From an uncultured Chloroflexota bacterium (lineage in GTDB: Bacteria > Chloroflexota > Limnocylindria > Limnocylindrales > CSP1-4): DNA of 6,205 nt. This document shows positions 1-5,580 of the stretch, one piece after another. Position 1 is the first letter of the stretch; each line of letters opens with the position of its first letter. The stretch is from contig CAIXZV010000132.1 in NCBI GenBank assembly GCA_903924005.1, positions 1 to 6,205 on the forward strand, given 5' to 3'. The notes beneath the pieces were generated by a model. That model saw only the letters and a list, made by a program, of their open reading frames with translations. It was not told the origin of the DNA and searched no databases. Made by a program: the position numbers and the translations under genes.

Positions 1-1508
1 CCGTACTTGCCGTAGACGTACTGGATGACCTCCTCCCGCCGCTCGGACGAGAAGTCGATGTCCACGTCCGGGTACGCCGTCCGGCCCTCGTTGATGAACC
101 GCTCAAACAGCAGCTCGTGGCGGATGGGATCCACCCGGGCGATGCCCAGCACGTACGTCACGATGGAGCCGGCCGCGCTCCCCCGCCCCTGGGCCGGGAT
201 GCCGCGGGACTTGGCGAACTGCATCAGGTCCCAGCAGATGAGAAAGAACTCCGCAAGACCGGTCTTCTCGATGACGTCCAGCTCGTGGGCCAGCTGCCGC
301 ATGACGGCGGGCGTAAACGGGTGGTACCGGCGGTGTGCGCCCTCCCAGCAGAGCGTGGAGAGGTGGCTGAACGGCGTCTCGCCCTTGGGCACGGTGAAGC
401 CCGGGAAGCGGTACCGCTCAAACCCAAGCTCCACGCGACACGACGCGGCCAACTCGGCCGAGGCCGAAATCCCCGCGCGCCAGGCCCGCGCCAGCACGGC
501 ATCGGCGGCAGCGGTGGCAGGCTCGCCCGGCGGCAAGGCCAGGAGATCCGCGGCGCCCTTGAGGTACGACTCCCCATCCGGGCGGCGCAGGTCCCGCAGC
601 TCAGCCAGCGTCCGGCCGTGGCGGATGGCTGCAACCACGTCGTGCATCTCGCGGTCCTCGGGCCGCGCGTAGTGGACGTCGTTGGTGACCACGACGGGCA
701 GCCCCAGCTCCTCGGCCAGACGCGCGGTCTCGGACGCGACCCAGTCGTCGTCTGGCAGCAGGTGGTGCGAGAGCTCCGCGAAGAACCCGGCCGATGCCGC
801 CGACGAGCCCGAGCCGCCGATGCCGCCGAACAGCCGCGCGTACCGCTCGGCCGCCGCCCGCGCCCCCTCGCGATCCCCCGCCCGCAGACGCCGCGCCAGC
901 TCCCCGTGGCGGCACCCGGACAGCGCCACGAGGCCCTCTGTGTTGGCCGCAAGCAGCTCGTGCGTGAAGCGGGGTACCGCCTTGGACCCGGCGAGGTTTG
1001 CCCGCGACACCAGCCGGCACAGCGACCGCCACCCCGTTGCGTCACGCGCCAGCAGCACGAGGTGCGGGCCGCGCTCCGCCTCGCCGATCCCCCGGTGGTC
1101 CTCCTTGCGGACCTCGCGATGCCCCGGCAGCAGCGCGCGCGCCGGCCGCGGCCGAGCAGGGCGACCCTCCGCAACCAGCGGTGGCTCCGGCGCCGCCGCA
1201 ACACGCCGACCCGGCCGCCAATTGCGCCGCCCCGGCACCACAAACCCGTCCGGGTCCGGCACCGCCGCATCCAGCAGCTCGATCTCGATGCCGATCACCG
1301 CGTGCAGCCCCGCCGCCTCAGCCGCCGAGGCAAACCGGACGGCGCCGTACAGACCCTGGTGGTCCGTGACGGCAAGACCGGTCAGCCCCAGCTCAACCGC
1401 CCGCCCCACAAGGTCGCCGGGCGCGGACGCCCCGTCGAGGAACGAGAAATGGCTGTGGCTGTGCAGTTCGGCGTAGGGCGGGGTGGGTGAAGCGGAAGGC
1501 GTGGCCAC
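1..1508 (-). CDS. dnaE2: Error-prone DNA polymerase III alpha subunit DnaE2 (ImuC-like), N-terminal half
   Basis: This is a C-family replicative-type polymerase of the DnaE2 group, which carries out mutagenic translesion synthesis after DNA damage. I translated 502 intact codons from a GTG at 1508 to the left edge; the C-terminal half lies outside the window (the family is usually a little over 1000 residues). A PHP domain opens the protein: YAELHSHSHFSFLDGAS at residues 12-28, TDHQGLYG at 48-55, and TNDVHY at 275-280. Residues 82-140 form an Arg/Pro/Ala-rich insertion, followed by GPHLVLLARDATGWRSL at 147-163. The polymerase core shows AQGRGSAAGS at 439-448 and PDVDIDF at 480-486, carrying two catalytic aspartates (D483, D485); the third would be downstream. 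The GTG is chosen because it lies just before the conserved PHP start and 8 bases after GGAG. The gene has its own LexA box. A housekeeping DnaE1 is less likely, because the opening motif and SOS box fit DnaE2. Confidence 0.93.
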   Translation of the reverse strand, partial: MATPSASPTPPYAELHSHSHFSFLDGASAPGDLVGRAVELGLTGLAVTDHQGLYGAVRFASAAEAAGLHAVIGIEIELLDAAVPDPDGFVVPGRRNWRPGRRVAAAPEPPLVAEGRPARPRPARALLPGHREVRKEDHRGIGEAERGPHLVLLARDATGWRSLCRLVSRANLAGSKAVPRFTHELLAANTEGLVALSGCRHGELARRLRAGDREGARAAAERYARLFGGIGGSGSSAASAGFFAELSHHLLPDDDWVASETARLAEELGLPVVVTNDVHYARPEDREMHDVVAAIRHGRTLAELRDLRRPDGESYLKGAADLLALPPGEPATAAADAVLARAWRAGISASAELAASCRVELGFERYRFPGFTVPKGETPFSHLSTLCWEGAHRRYHPFTPAVMRQLAHELDVIEKTGLAEFFLICWDLMQFAKSRGIPAQGRGSAAGSIVTYVLGIARVDPIRHELLFERFINEGRTAYPDVDIDFSSERREEVIQYVYGKY

Positions 1509-1514
1509 GCGATG

Positions 1515-1532
1515 GTCTCCGGGGGCGGAGAC
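1515..1532 (-). promoter_or_regulatory. dnaE2 ribosome binding site inside a leader hairpin
   Basis: On the minus strand GTCTCC is followed after six bases by GGAGAC, a perfect 6-bp inverted repeat (arms 1527-1532 and 1515-1520). The second arm contains GGAG (1520-1517), the only good Shine-Dalgarno match, 8 bases before the GTG start. If the hairpin forms in the mRNA it would hide the ribosome site. The repeat and its position are seen directly; the effect on translation is inference. Confidence 0.5.
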
Positions 1533-1534
1533 GG

Positions 1535-1564
1535 AATCTAGAACATCTGTTCGATATTTGCCAG
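1535..1564 (-). promoter_or_regulatory. Predicted SOS-controlled promoter of dnaE2
   Basis: On the minus strand a -35-like CTGGCA (1564-1559, four of six consensus bases) and a -10-like TAGATT (1540-1535, four of six) are 18 bases apart. The LexA box fills most of the spacer and touches the -10 element. Transcription would begin near 1528, giving a leader of roughly 20 bases. The upstream hexamer overlaps the intergenic base pairs just after the pentapeptide-repeat gene stop. The hexamers are only moderate matches, so the LexA box is the main support. Confidence 0.55.
1539..1554 (-). promoter_or_regulatory. LexA binding site (SOS box) of dnaE2
   Basis: The minus strand reads TCGAACAGATGTTCTA, with core GAAC-N4-GTTC. 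The established Gram-positive and actinobacterial LexA consensus is of the form GAAC-N4-GTTC, in mycobacteria TCGAAC-N4-GTTCGA. The left half-site here is perfect and the right half-site matches five of six. It lies about 31 bp upstream of the dnaE2 start, within the predicted promoter, so bound LexA would block RNA polymerase. dnaE2 is a known SOS gene in several phyla, which supports the call. Confidence 0.88.
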
Positions 1565-1567
1565 ACC

Positions 1568-2230
1568 CTAATCGGCCCGGATGCGCACCCCGAGATGCGC
1601 CGCCAACAGCGGCGCCAAGTCCATCAGCTGCGACGCGCTGAACGCCGCCCCGCGCAGCCCGTCGATGCCGCGGACTGCCCCAATCTCCGCGCCCGTGAAG
1701 TCCACGTCAACCAGCCGGGCGCCGGTACAGTCCAGCACGCCAAGCTTTACACCGTCGAACTTGAGCCGCTGCACCTGTGCCTGGCCAAGGTCCAGTTCGC
1801 CGATGACGCAGCGCTCAAACACCACATCGGTCAGCTTGGCGCCTGACAGGTTCACAAAGTCCAGCTTGCCGCCGCGGATCCGGATGTTGTCCCAGGTGGC
1901 GCCGGGCGCCGACAGCGCGCCAATCCGCGGGTCCGCCACCAGGGTCTCGCGCCAGACAGCGTCCGCCACGTCCAGGCTCACCGCATGGACCTCCGTCACG
2001 AGGCACTCGGCCAGGCGCCCGCGCCGCAGGACCGCCTCGTCTAGGCCACACCGGTCAAGGTGCGAGGAGAGGAAGGCGATGCCATCAAGGTGCAGCCCGG
2101 CCAGATCGGCATCGGCAACCAGCACCGCGTCGTAGTCCCCGTGCGCCGCAAGCCCGGCGGCGTCAAGCGCCGTCAGCGCGGGCAGGTCAATCGCAGTCGG
2201 CGGTTGCGCCCGCCGTGCCGCACCCTTCAC
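1568..2230 (-). CDS. Pentapeptide-repeat protein, function unknown
   Basis: This 220-residue protein is built largely of five-residue repeats of the A(D/N)LXX type, running from about residue 41 to 186. Examples are ADLAG, AKLTD, VNLSG, LDLGQ, LKFDG, ARLVD and VDFTG. Such repeats fold into a right-handed quadrilateral beta-helix; the centre of each face carries L, F, V or C here. No signal peptide or membrane segment is seen, so a cytoplasmic protein is expected. Family members include Qnr/MfpA gyrase protectors, but most have no known role and nothing here assigns one. The repeats are degenerate between about residues 95 and 115. The GTG start overlaps the stop of the HAD gene by four bases (GTGA), which implies translational coupling and membership in the permease/HAD operon. 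It ends with TAG, 59 bp before the dnaE2 start. Confidence 0.85.
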   Translation of the reverse strand: MKGAARRAQPPTAIDLPALTALDAAGLAAHGDYDAVLVADADLAGLHLDGIAFLSSHLDRCGLDEAVLRRGRLAECLVTEVHAVSLDVADAVWRETLVADPRIGALSAPGATWDNIRIRGGKLDFVNLSGAKLTDVVFERCVIGELDLGQAQVQRLKFDGVKLGVLDCTGARLVDVDFTGAEIGAVRGIDGLRGAAFSASQLMDLAPLLAAHLGVRIRAD

Positions 2231-2943
2231 GATGGTGTCACCACCTCTACATCCATCAGCGACGAGAGCACCAGGAACGCACCCGCCGCCGCTAGGTCCA
2301 CATCATCGCGCTCGGGGACGCCAACCACGGGGATGCCAGCGGCCCGTGCCGCCCGCACGCCTGTCGGTGAGTCCTCAAACGCCACGGCGAGTCCGGGCGC
2401 CACACCCAGCGCCGCACAGGCCGCCAGGTACACGTCCGGGAACGGTTTGCCGCGCCTGACCTCGGCGCCGGACGTCACAGCCTCAAACGCTGCAAGTAGG
2501 CCAACGTGGTCGAGCGCCAGCCGGACGAGGCGCGATGCCGTGTTGGACGCCACTGCCAGCGGGAGGCGCCCGTGGAGGGCGTGGATCAGCTCCGCGGCAC
2601 CGGGCTTGAGAGCAGGCCCTGCCGCGTACCGGCCCTCCATCAACTCCATGAGCTCGGCCTGAAGCGCAGCGGGCTCCGCGCCTCCCAGACGCGCGGAGTA
2701 GATCGAGATCATGTCCTCCACGGAGCGCCCGTGGGTGGCTGTGGCGTCCGCCTCCGTGTAGACGTCACCGTGCCGGGCGAGCAGCTCGGCCTCGGCGTCG
2801 GCCCACAGCGGCTCTGTGTCCAACAAGAGCCCGTCCATGTCGAACACCACGGCGGAGAAGCCGCCGGGCAGCACGAGCGAGGCGCCCCGGCCGGTGTCGG
2901 CACGGGGCGCCTCGCCTGACGCATTACTGCGCAGTGGGCTCAT
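2227..2943 (-). CDS. HAD-superfamily hydrolase, beta-phosphoglucomutase/sugar-phosphatase type (subfamily IA)
   Basis: The 238-residue protein has all four HAD motifs. Motif I is FDMDGLLLDTE (34-44), with nucleophile D35 and acid/base D37. Motif II is ASNTAS with S133. Motif III is K166 in GKPFPD, and motif IV is FEDSPTG with E190 and D191. An alpha-helical cap lies between motifs I and II (about 47-115), as in the phosphatase/phosphomutase subgroup that acts on small sugar phosphates. The exact substrate is unknown. The ATG at 2943 overlaps the permease stop as ATGA, and its own stop overlaps the next gene, so it is the middle gene of a coupled operon. The first 23 residues are unlike the family, where motif I usually lies within about ten residues of the start. 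A GTG at 2874 (residue 24) is therefore a possible alternative start. Neither has a convincing Shine-Dalgarno. The N-terminal stretch carries a long inverted repeat, annotated separately. Confidence 0.88.
   Translation of the reverse strand: MSPLRSNASGEAPRADTGRGASLVLPGGFSAVVFDMDGLLLDTEPLWADAEAELLARHGDVYTEADATATHGRSVEDMISIYSARLGGAEPAALQAELMELMEGRYAAGPALKPGAAELIHALHGRLPLAVASNTASRLVRLALDHVGLLAAFEAVTSGAEVRRGKPFPDVYLAACAALGVAPGLAVAFEDSPTGVRAARAAGIPVVGVPERDDVDLAAAGAFLVLSSLMDVEVVTPS
2877..2915. repeat. Perfect 12-bp inverted repeat (strong hairpin) at the permease/HAD junction
   Basis: GCGAGGCGCCCC (2877-2888) is matched exactly by its reverse complement GGGGCGCCTCGC (2904-2915). Inside the loop, GCCG (2890-2893) and CGGC (2898-2901) can continue the stem around GTGT, leaving small bulges. 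The element sits 25 bp inside the HAD reading frame as started at 2943, and just upstream of the alternative GTG at 2874. No T run follows on either strand, so it is not a standard intrinsic terminator. It could protect the 3' end of the permease message or damp translation of the HAD gene; both are inference. Confidence 0.75.
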
Positions 2944-4568
2944 TCAGGCGGGAGTTCCCGATAGACGAGGTCGATGTCGATGCCCTGACGGCGGCGGACG
3001 AGCTTGGCGATGTAATACACCGCAAGACCGAACACCACGATCCCGCCCATGAACGCGGGTACCCACCACGCGTTGTCGAGCGAGCCGAGCGCGAGCGGGG
3101 GATACGCGAAGAGGCACCACACCAGGAACGCCATCACAAGGATGGCGAGCGGCGCCACGATGTACAGGACGGGGATGCCGCCCACCTTGAGGTTGGCCGG
3201 CGACGCCTGGTACAGGTCCGCGCGACGCCGCGGGAACATCATCGCCGCAACCGCGACGATCACGATGCACACGACACCGGCGAGCACGCCCAGGGCGAGC
3301 CACGTGTTGAAGTCAGCGGACCAGATGCTCCAGGCGAGCATGCCCGTGACGATGGCCATGACGAGCAGGATTGCAGCCACAGGTGAGTGGGTCCGCTCGT
3401 TGACCTGTGAGAAGCGCTCCGGCAGCAGCCGGTCAAAGGACCAGGCAAACACGGTGCGGATAGGCATAAAGGTGTTGCCCACCATCGCCGGCAGGCTCCA
3501 GAAGAGGAACGACCCGACGATGACCACGGTCAGCACGGGGACGTTGTAGACGAGCGCGGCGAGCACCTGGTAGAAGGCGCCACCGGGGATGGAGAACCCG
3601 CTGTTTGCCGTGTTGGCGGCGACGACGAAGTCAAAGCCGGTGACCTTGAACAGGAGTGCTGCGCCGAGGGCGATAAACAGCACGTCCCACGCCAGGGCGC
3701 CAACCATGATGGACATCTGGCGACGGCGGTTCATGGCGCTCTTGAGCTCGCCGGAGAGGTAGACCGACCACCAGTTCCACATCATGAACGTCATCACGAC
3801 GAAGATTGCCGGCAGCGTCATGCTCATGTTGCCGAGGTCGGGCTGGATGCCCGCCACGCCAGCCTTGGCGATGACGTCCTGCATCGTGCCGCCACCCTGG
3901 GCCTGGTTGAGCGTGTTGAAGTGCTGCGCGAAGTCTGAGCCGGAGCCCAGGAGCAGGCACAGGAACGCCACGAACGTGCCCACGGACGCGATGATCCAGA
4001 AGGCATTCTGCCAGCGGAAGGTGGTCCTGGTCCCGCGCACCAAGATGACCGTCATCAGGGCGATCATCGCGAAGCCGCCCAGGAAGGTCCACACGTGGTC
4101 AGTCTGGAAGGACGTGCCCCAGTCTGTGAGCGTCTGGATGCCCAACATTGCGCCGAGGCTTGTGAGCACCGGACCAAGCGCGAGGACCGCAAAGTACCGC
4201 GCCCAGAATGTTGCGCCGATCATCGCCGACAGCGCCGCGCCAAAGTTGGACACGAGTGCCAGCGGCGGCGTCAGGATCCGGCTGACCCAGACGTAGTCGC
4301 CACCGGTGCGGGGCATGCTGGACGCGAGCAGCGCCATCATGACCAGGACCGGGATGTTGATCGCCAGACAGATCAGCGTGACAACCACGAAGTCCGCTTG
4401 GGGGAACGCGGACAGCGCCCAGAACAGGCCGAACGCGAGTGTGGCGCCAACCGGCGCCGAGAACACCGCGTTGAAGATTGTTGCGTCCAGTGCAGAGGCT
4501 TCTCGTACAAGCCCCGTGCTCTGGCGAACGAACAGGCCTCCCCGTCCGCCGGGTGAACTCGCAGCCAC
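2940..4568 (-). CDS. APC-superfamily permease (amino acid/polyamine/organocation type), 12 predicted membrane segments
   Basis: The 542-residue integral membrane protein has about twelve hydrophobic segments, roughly at 30-52, 60-83, 104-135, 160-178, 188-208, 250-272, 287-308, 335-360, 397-416, 422-445, 466-489 and 503-522. Family landmarks are SSMPRTGGDYVWVSR (83-97), GELKSAM (273-279) and FDRLLPERFSQVNERTHSP (378-396). The last two regions correspond to cytoplasmic loops common in APC transporters. The family moves amino acids, polyamines or related solutes by proton- or sodium-coupled transport; the substrate cannot be read here. I chose the GTG at 4568 because GGAGG lies six bases upstream and the segment before it (to 4637) is not protein-like. 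The stop overlaps the HAD start. The divergent DeoR-type regulator is the likely controller. The link to a sugar-type regulator and an SgcQ-like protein is unusual for an APC permease and might point to an amino-sugar or nucleoside-like substrate, but that is speculation. Confidence 0.9.
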   Translation of the reverse strand: MAASSPGGRGGLFVRQSTGLVREASALDATIFNAVFSAPVGATLAFGLFWALSAFPQADFVVVTLICLAINIPVLVMMALLASSMPRTGGDYVWVSRILTPPLALVSNFGAALSAMIGATFWARYFAVLALGPVLTSLGAMLGIQTLTDWGTSFQTDHVWTFLGGFAMIALMTVILVRGTRTTFRWQNAFWIIASVGTFVAFLCLLLGSGSDFAQHFNTLNQAQGGGTMQDVIAKAGVAGIQPDLGNMSMTLPAIFVVMTFMMWNWWSVYLSGELKSAMNRRRQMSIMVGALAWDVLFIALGAALLFKVTGFDFVVAANTANSGFSIPGGAFYQVLAALVYNVPVLTVVIVGSFLFWSLPAMVGNTFMPIRTVFAWSFDRLLPERFSQVNERTHSPVAAILLVMAIVTGMLAWSIWSADFNTWLALGVLAGVVCIVIVAVAAMMFPRRRADLYQASPANLKVGGIPVLYIVAPLAILVMAFLVWCLFAYPPLALGSLDNAWWVPAFMGGIVVFGLAVYYIAKLVRRRQGIDIDLVYRELPPE

Positions 4569-4574
4569 TTGCGT

Positions 4575-4579
4575 CCTCC
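4575..4579 (-). promoter_or_regulatory. Shine-Dalgarno site deciding the permease start
   Basis: The minus strand reads GGAGG at 4579-4575, six bases before the GTG at 4568. This is the strongest ribosome binding site in the window and fixes the permease start. The same 12-base context (ATCGGAGGACGC) occurs again at 4627-4616, where no plausible start codon follows at the right distance in the permease frame. Confidence 0.75.
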
Positions 4580-4596
4580 GATGCAGCCTCTGGACG

Positions 4597-4612
4597 CCCG
4601 CTTGACAGCGGG
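4597..4612. repeat. Inverted repeat CCCGCT-TGAC-AGCGGG over the deoR -35 element
   Basis: Two perfect 6-bp arms (4597-4602 and 4607-4612) flank four bases. The plus strand TTGACA (4602-4607) of the predicted deoR promoter lies across its centre. It could therefore be a DNA operator for a repressor covering the -35 element, or an RNA stem in the permease leader. Sequence alone does not decide between these. Confidence 0.5.
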
Positions 4613-4630
4613 AGCGCGTCCTCCGATAGT
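4602..4630 (+). promoter_or_regulatory. Predicted promoter of the deoR-btpA operon
   Basis: A perfect -35 TTGACA (4602-4607) is followed after exactly 17 bases by GATAGT (4625-4630), four of six matches to the -10 consensus. Transcription would start near 4637, giving a leader of about 49 bases before the ATG at 4686. The elements lie inside the permease leader, so the two divergent promoters would be interleaved. This is the best sigma-70-type promoter visible in the window. Confidence 0.6.
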
Positions 4631-4639
4631 GGAACACGA

Positions 4640-4670
4640 ATTAACATCTTGCGTCAACTAATCTTGTCAC
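4640..4670 (-). promoter_or_regulatory. Candidate promoter of the permease-HAD-pentapeptide operon
   Basis: On the minus strand GTGACA (4670-4665, five of six -35 bases) and GTTAAT (4645-4640, four of six -10 bases) are 19 bases apart, slightly longer than ideal. A start near 4633 would place both GGACGC copies in the transcript. TTGACG (4657-4652) is another -35-like hexamer but lacks a good partner. The call is weak. Confidence 0.35.
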
Positions 4671-4701
4671 TGTGAGTACCAGAAGATGTCACATCCTGAC
4701 A
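4665..4701. promoter_or_regulatory. Candidate operator cluster for the DeoR-family regulator
   Basis: Three overlapping symmetries occur between the divergent genes: TCAC-T-GTGA (4667-4675), GATGT-C-ACATC (4685-4695) and TGTCA-N5-TGACA (4687-4701). TGTCAC is also repeated directly at 4665-4670 and 4687-4692, 22 bp apart, about two helical turns. The left element overlaps the candidate permease -35, and the right one covers the deoR start codon. DeoR-family repressors commonly bind repeated sites in their own divergent promoters; assignment to this protein is inference. Confidence 0.45.
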
Positions 4702-5579
4702 GTTTGTCGGGAGTTACGGGGACCGGCCGTCGCCGGGCGTCGGGCGCGCGGGCGCCGGGTGACCGCCGGCACGTGATCCTGGAGCGCGTGGCTGACGAGC
4801 AGTCAATCCAGCTGGGGGACCTCGCCCGCGAGCTGGGTGTTTCGGAGATGACGATCCGGCGAGACATCCGGCTCCTGGAGCAGGACGGGTTCCTGCGCCA
4901 GACGTACGGCGGCGCCACCGCACACCTCACCCGCTCGCTTGACGTGGCGTTCAACGCCCGCGCCCTCCAGCACACGCGCGAGAAGCGGCTCATCGCGGTT
5001 CGAGCGGTGTCCATGGCGGAGAACTGCTCGATGCTGTTCCTGGGAGTGGGCACCACCGTGGAGCAATTCGCGCGGTACCTCCACGTCCGGAGCGAGATGA
5101 CGGCCGTGACCCCGTCACTGCCAATCGCCAGCCTGCTGGGCACCCGGGACCTTCGTGTTGTGGCCCTGGGCGGAACGGTTCGGCGTGACGACCTGACGGC
5201 AACCGGACCAGTCGCGGTTGCCACCCTGGCCAGGTACCGGTTCGATGTCGCCGTGATTGGCGCCGCAGGTGTCTCCGCCCGCTGGGGCGTCACGGAGCTC
5301 TCAGACGAAGAGGCTGAGGTGCAGCGCGTGGCGATCACCCGCGCCGAGCGTGTGATCCTTCTCGCCGACGGGTCAAAGATCGGCGTGGCGGCCTCCGCCG
5401 TCGTTGCTCCGATTGAGGCAGCCCACACCCTCGTTACTGACACCTCCGCCCCGGCCGCGGAGCTCGCCGCGCTGCGGGCGCTCGGCCTCCAGATCGTGAT
5501 TGCAGGGCCCGCCAATGCCGGCGAGTCCAACCCAGCGGGGCAGGCCATCGGCCACACCCCGACCCGTACAGGGAGTTGA
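4686..5579 (+). CDS. DeoR-family transcriptional regulator
   Basis: The 297-residue protein has the two-domain DeoR layout. The N-terminal winged helix-turn-helix spans about residues 27-78, with LGDLARELGVSEMTIRRDIRLLEQ (43-66) as the helix-turn-helix and the hallmark YGGA at 74-77. The C-terminal sugar-phosphate-sensing domain (about 85-275) shows LFLGVGTTVEQFA (117-129), the GG of VALGGTVRRD (159-168), VIGAAGV (190-196), EAEVQRV (209-215) and LADGSKIG (226-233). These match the phosphate- and effector-binding loops of the family. Such proteins are usually repressors released by a phosphorylated sugar or nucleoside intermediate. The family is generally about 250-260 residues; the excess is a basic, Gly/Arg-rich N-terminal tail of about 25 residues and a Pro/Gly-rich C-terminal tail after 275. 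The ATG at 4686 has only a weak ribosome site; a TTG at 4704 is an alternative. The gene is divergent from the permease operon and one base from the BtpA-like gene. Confidence 0.92.
   Translation: MSHPDSLSGVTGTGRRRASGARAPGDRRHVILERVADEQSIQLGDLARELGVSEMTIRRDIRLLEQDGFLRQTYGGATAHLTRSLDVAFNARALQHTREKRLIAVRAVSMAENCSMLFLGVGTTVEQFARYLHVRSEMTAVTPSLPIASLLGTRDLRVVALGGTVRRDDLTATGPVAVATLARYRFDVAVIGAAGVSARWGVTELSDEEAEVQRVAITRAERVILLADGSKIGVAASAVVAPIEAAHTLVTDTSAPAAELAALRALGLQIVIAGPANAGESNPAGQAIGHTPTRTGS
5571..5575 (+). promoter_or_regulatory. Shine-Dalgarno site of the BtpA/SgcQ-like gene
   Basis: GGGAG lies within the last codons of the DeoR-family gene, five bases before the ATG at 5581. With one base between stop and start, it supports co-transcription and likely coupling of the two genes. 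Confidence 0.6.
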
Positions 5580-5580
5580 T

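Larger units (their letters stand above)
4571..4621 (-). promoter_or_regulatory. Permease leader with two mutually exclusive pairings (candidate translational switch)
   Basis: In minus-strand order the leader contains GGACGC (4621-4616), its complement GCGTCC (4597-4592), and GGACGC again (4576-4571). The central block can pair with the upstream copy, enclosing a 5- to 6-bp CCCGCT/AGCGGG stem, or with the downstream copy. The downstream pairing uses the last two bases of the GGAGG ribosome site and the bases just before the GTG start. The arrangement resembles antisequestor/sequestor designs. All helices are only 6 bp in a GC-rich genome, so chance is a real possibility. It matches no riboswitch class I recognise. 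Confidence 0.35.

Noticed and set aside
224..1270. Minus-strand frame of 348 codons overlapping dnaE2
   Set aside because: It is out of frame with the DnaE2 motifs and reads as Arg/Ser/Cys-rich low-complexity sequence; the true frame continues through PHP and catalytic motifs without a break.
117..1490. Very long plus-strand open frame of 457 codons opposite dnaE2
   Set aside because: It lies antisense to an intact, motif-rich DnaE2 and its product is dominated by Arg, Pro, Ala and Gly without any recognisable domain. Long empty antisense frames are expected in GC-rich coding DNA.
1508..1568. SOS control of the pentapeptide-repeat gene
   Set aside because: The LexA box lies downstream of that gene's stop codon and points to dnaE2; no GAAC-N4-GTTC site is seen upstream of the permease operon.
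2877..2915. Intrinsic transcription terminator between permease and HAD
   Set aside because: The stem is strong but no T run follows on either strand and it lies inside an open frame of a coupled operon.
4569..4637. Upstream extension of the permease to a GTG at 4637
   Set aside because: The 23 extra residues are Arg/His/Gln-rich and unlike a permease N-terminus, and the GTG at 4568 has an ideal GGAGG six bases upstream.
4667..5557. Minus-strand frame of 296 codons opposite the DeoR-family gene
   Set aside because: Its product is Ser/Arg/Thr/Ala-rich without domain signatures, while the plus-strand frame carries a complete DeoR architecture.
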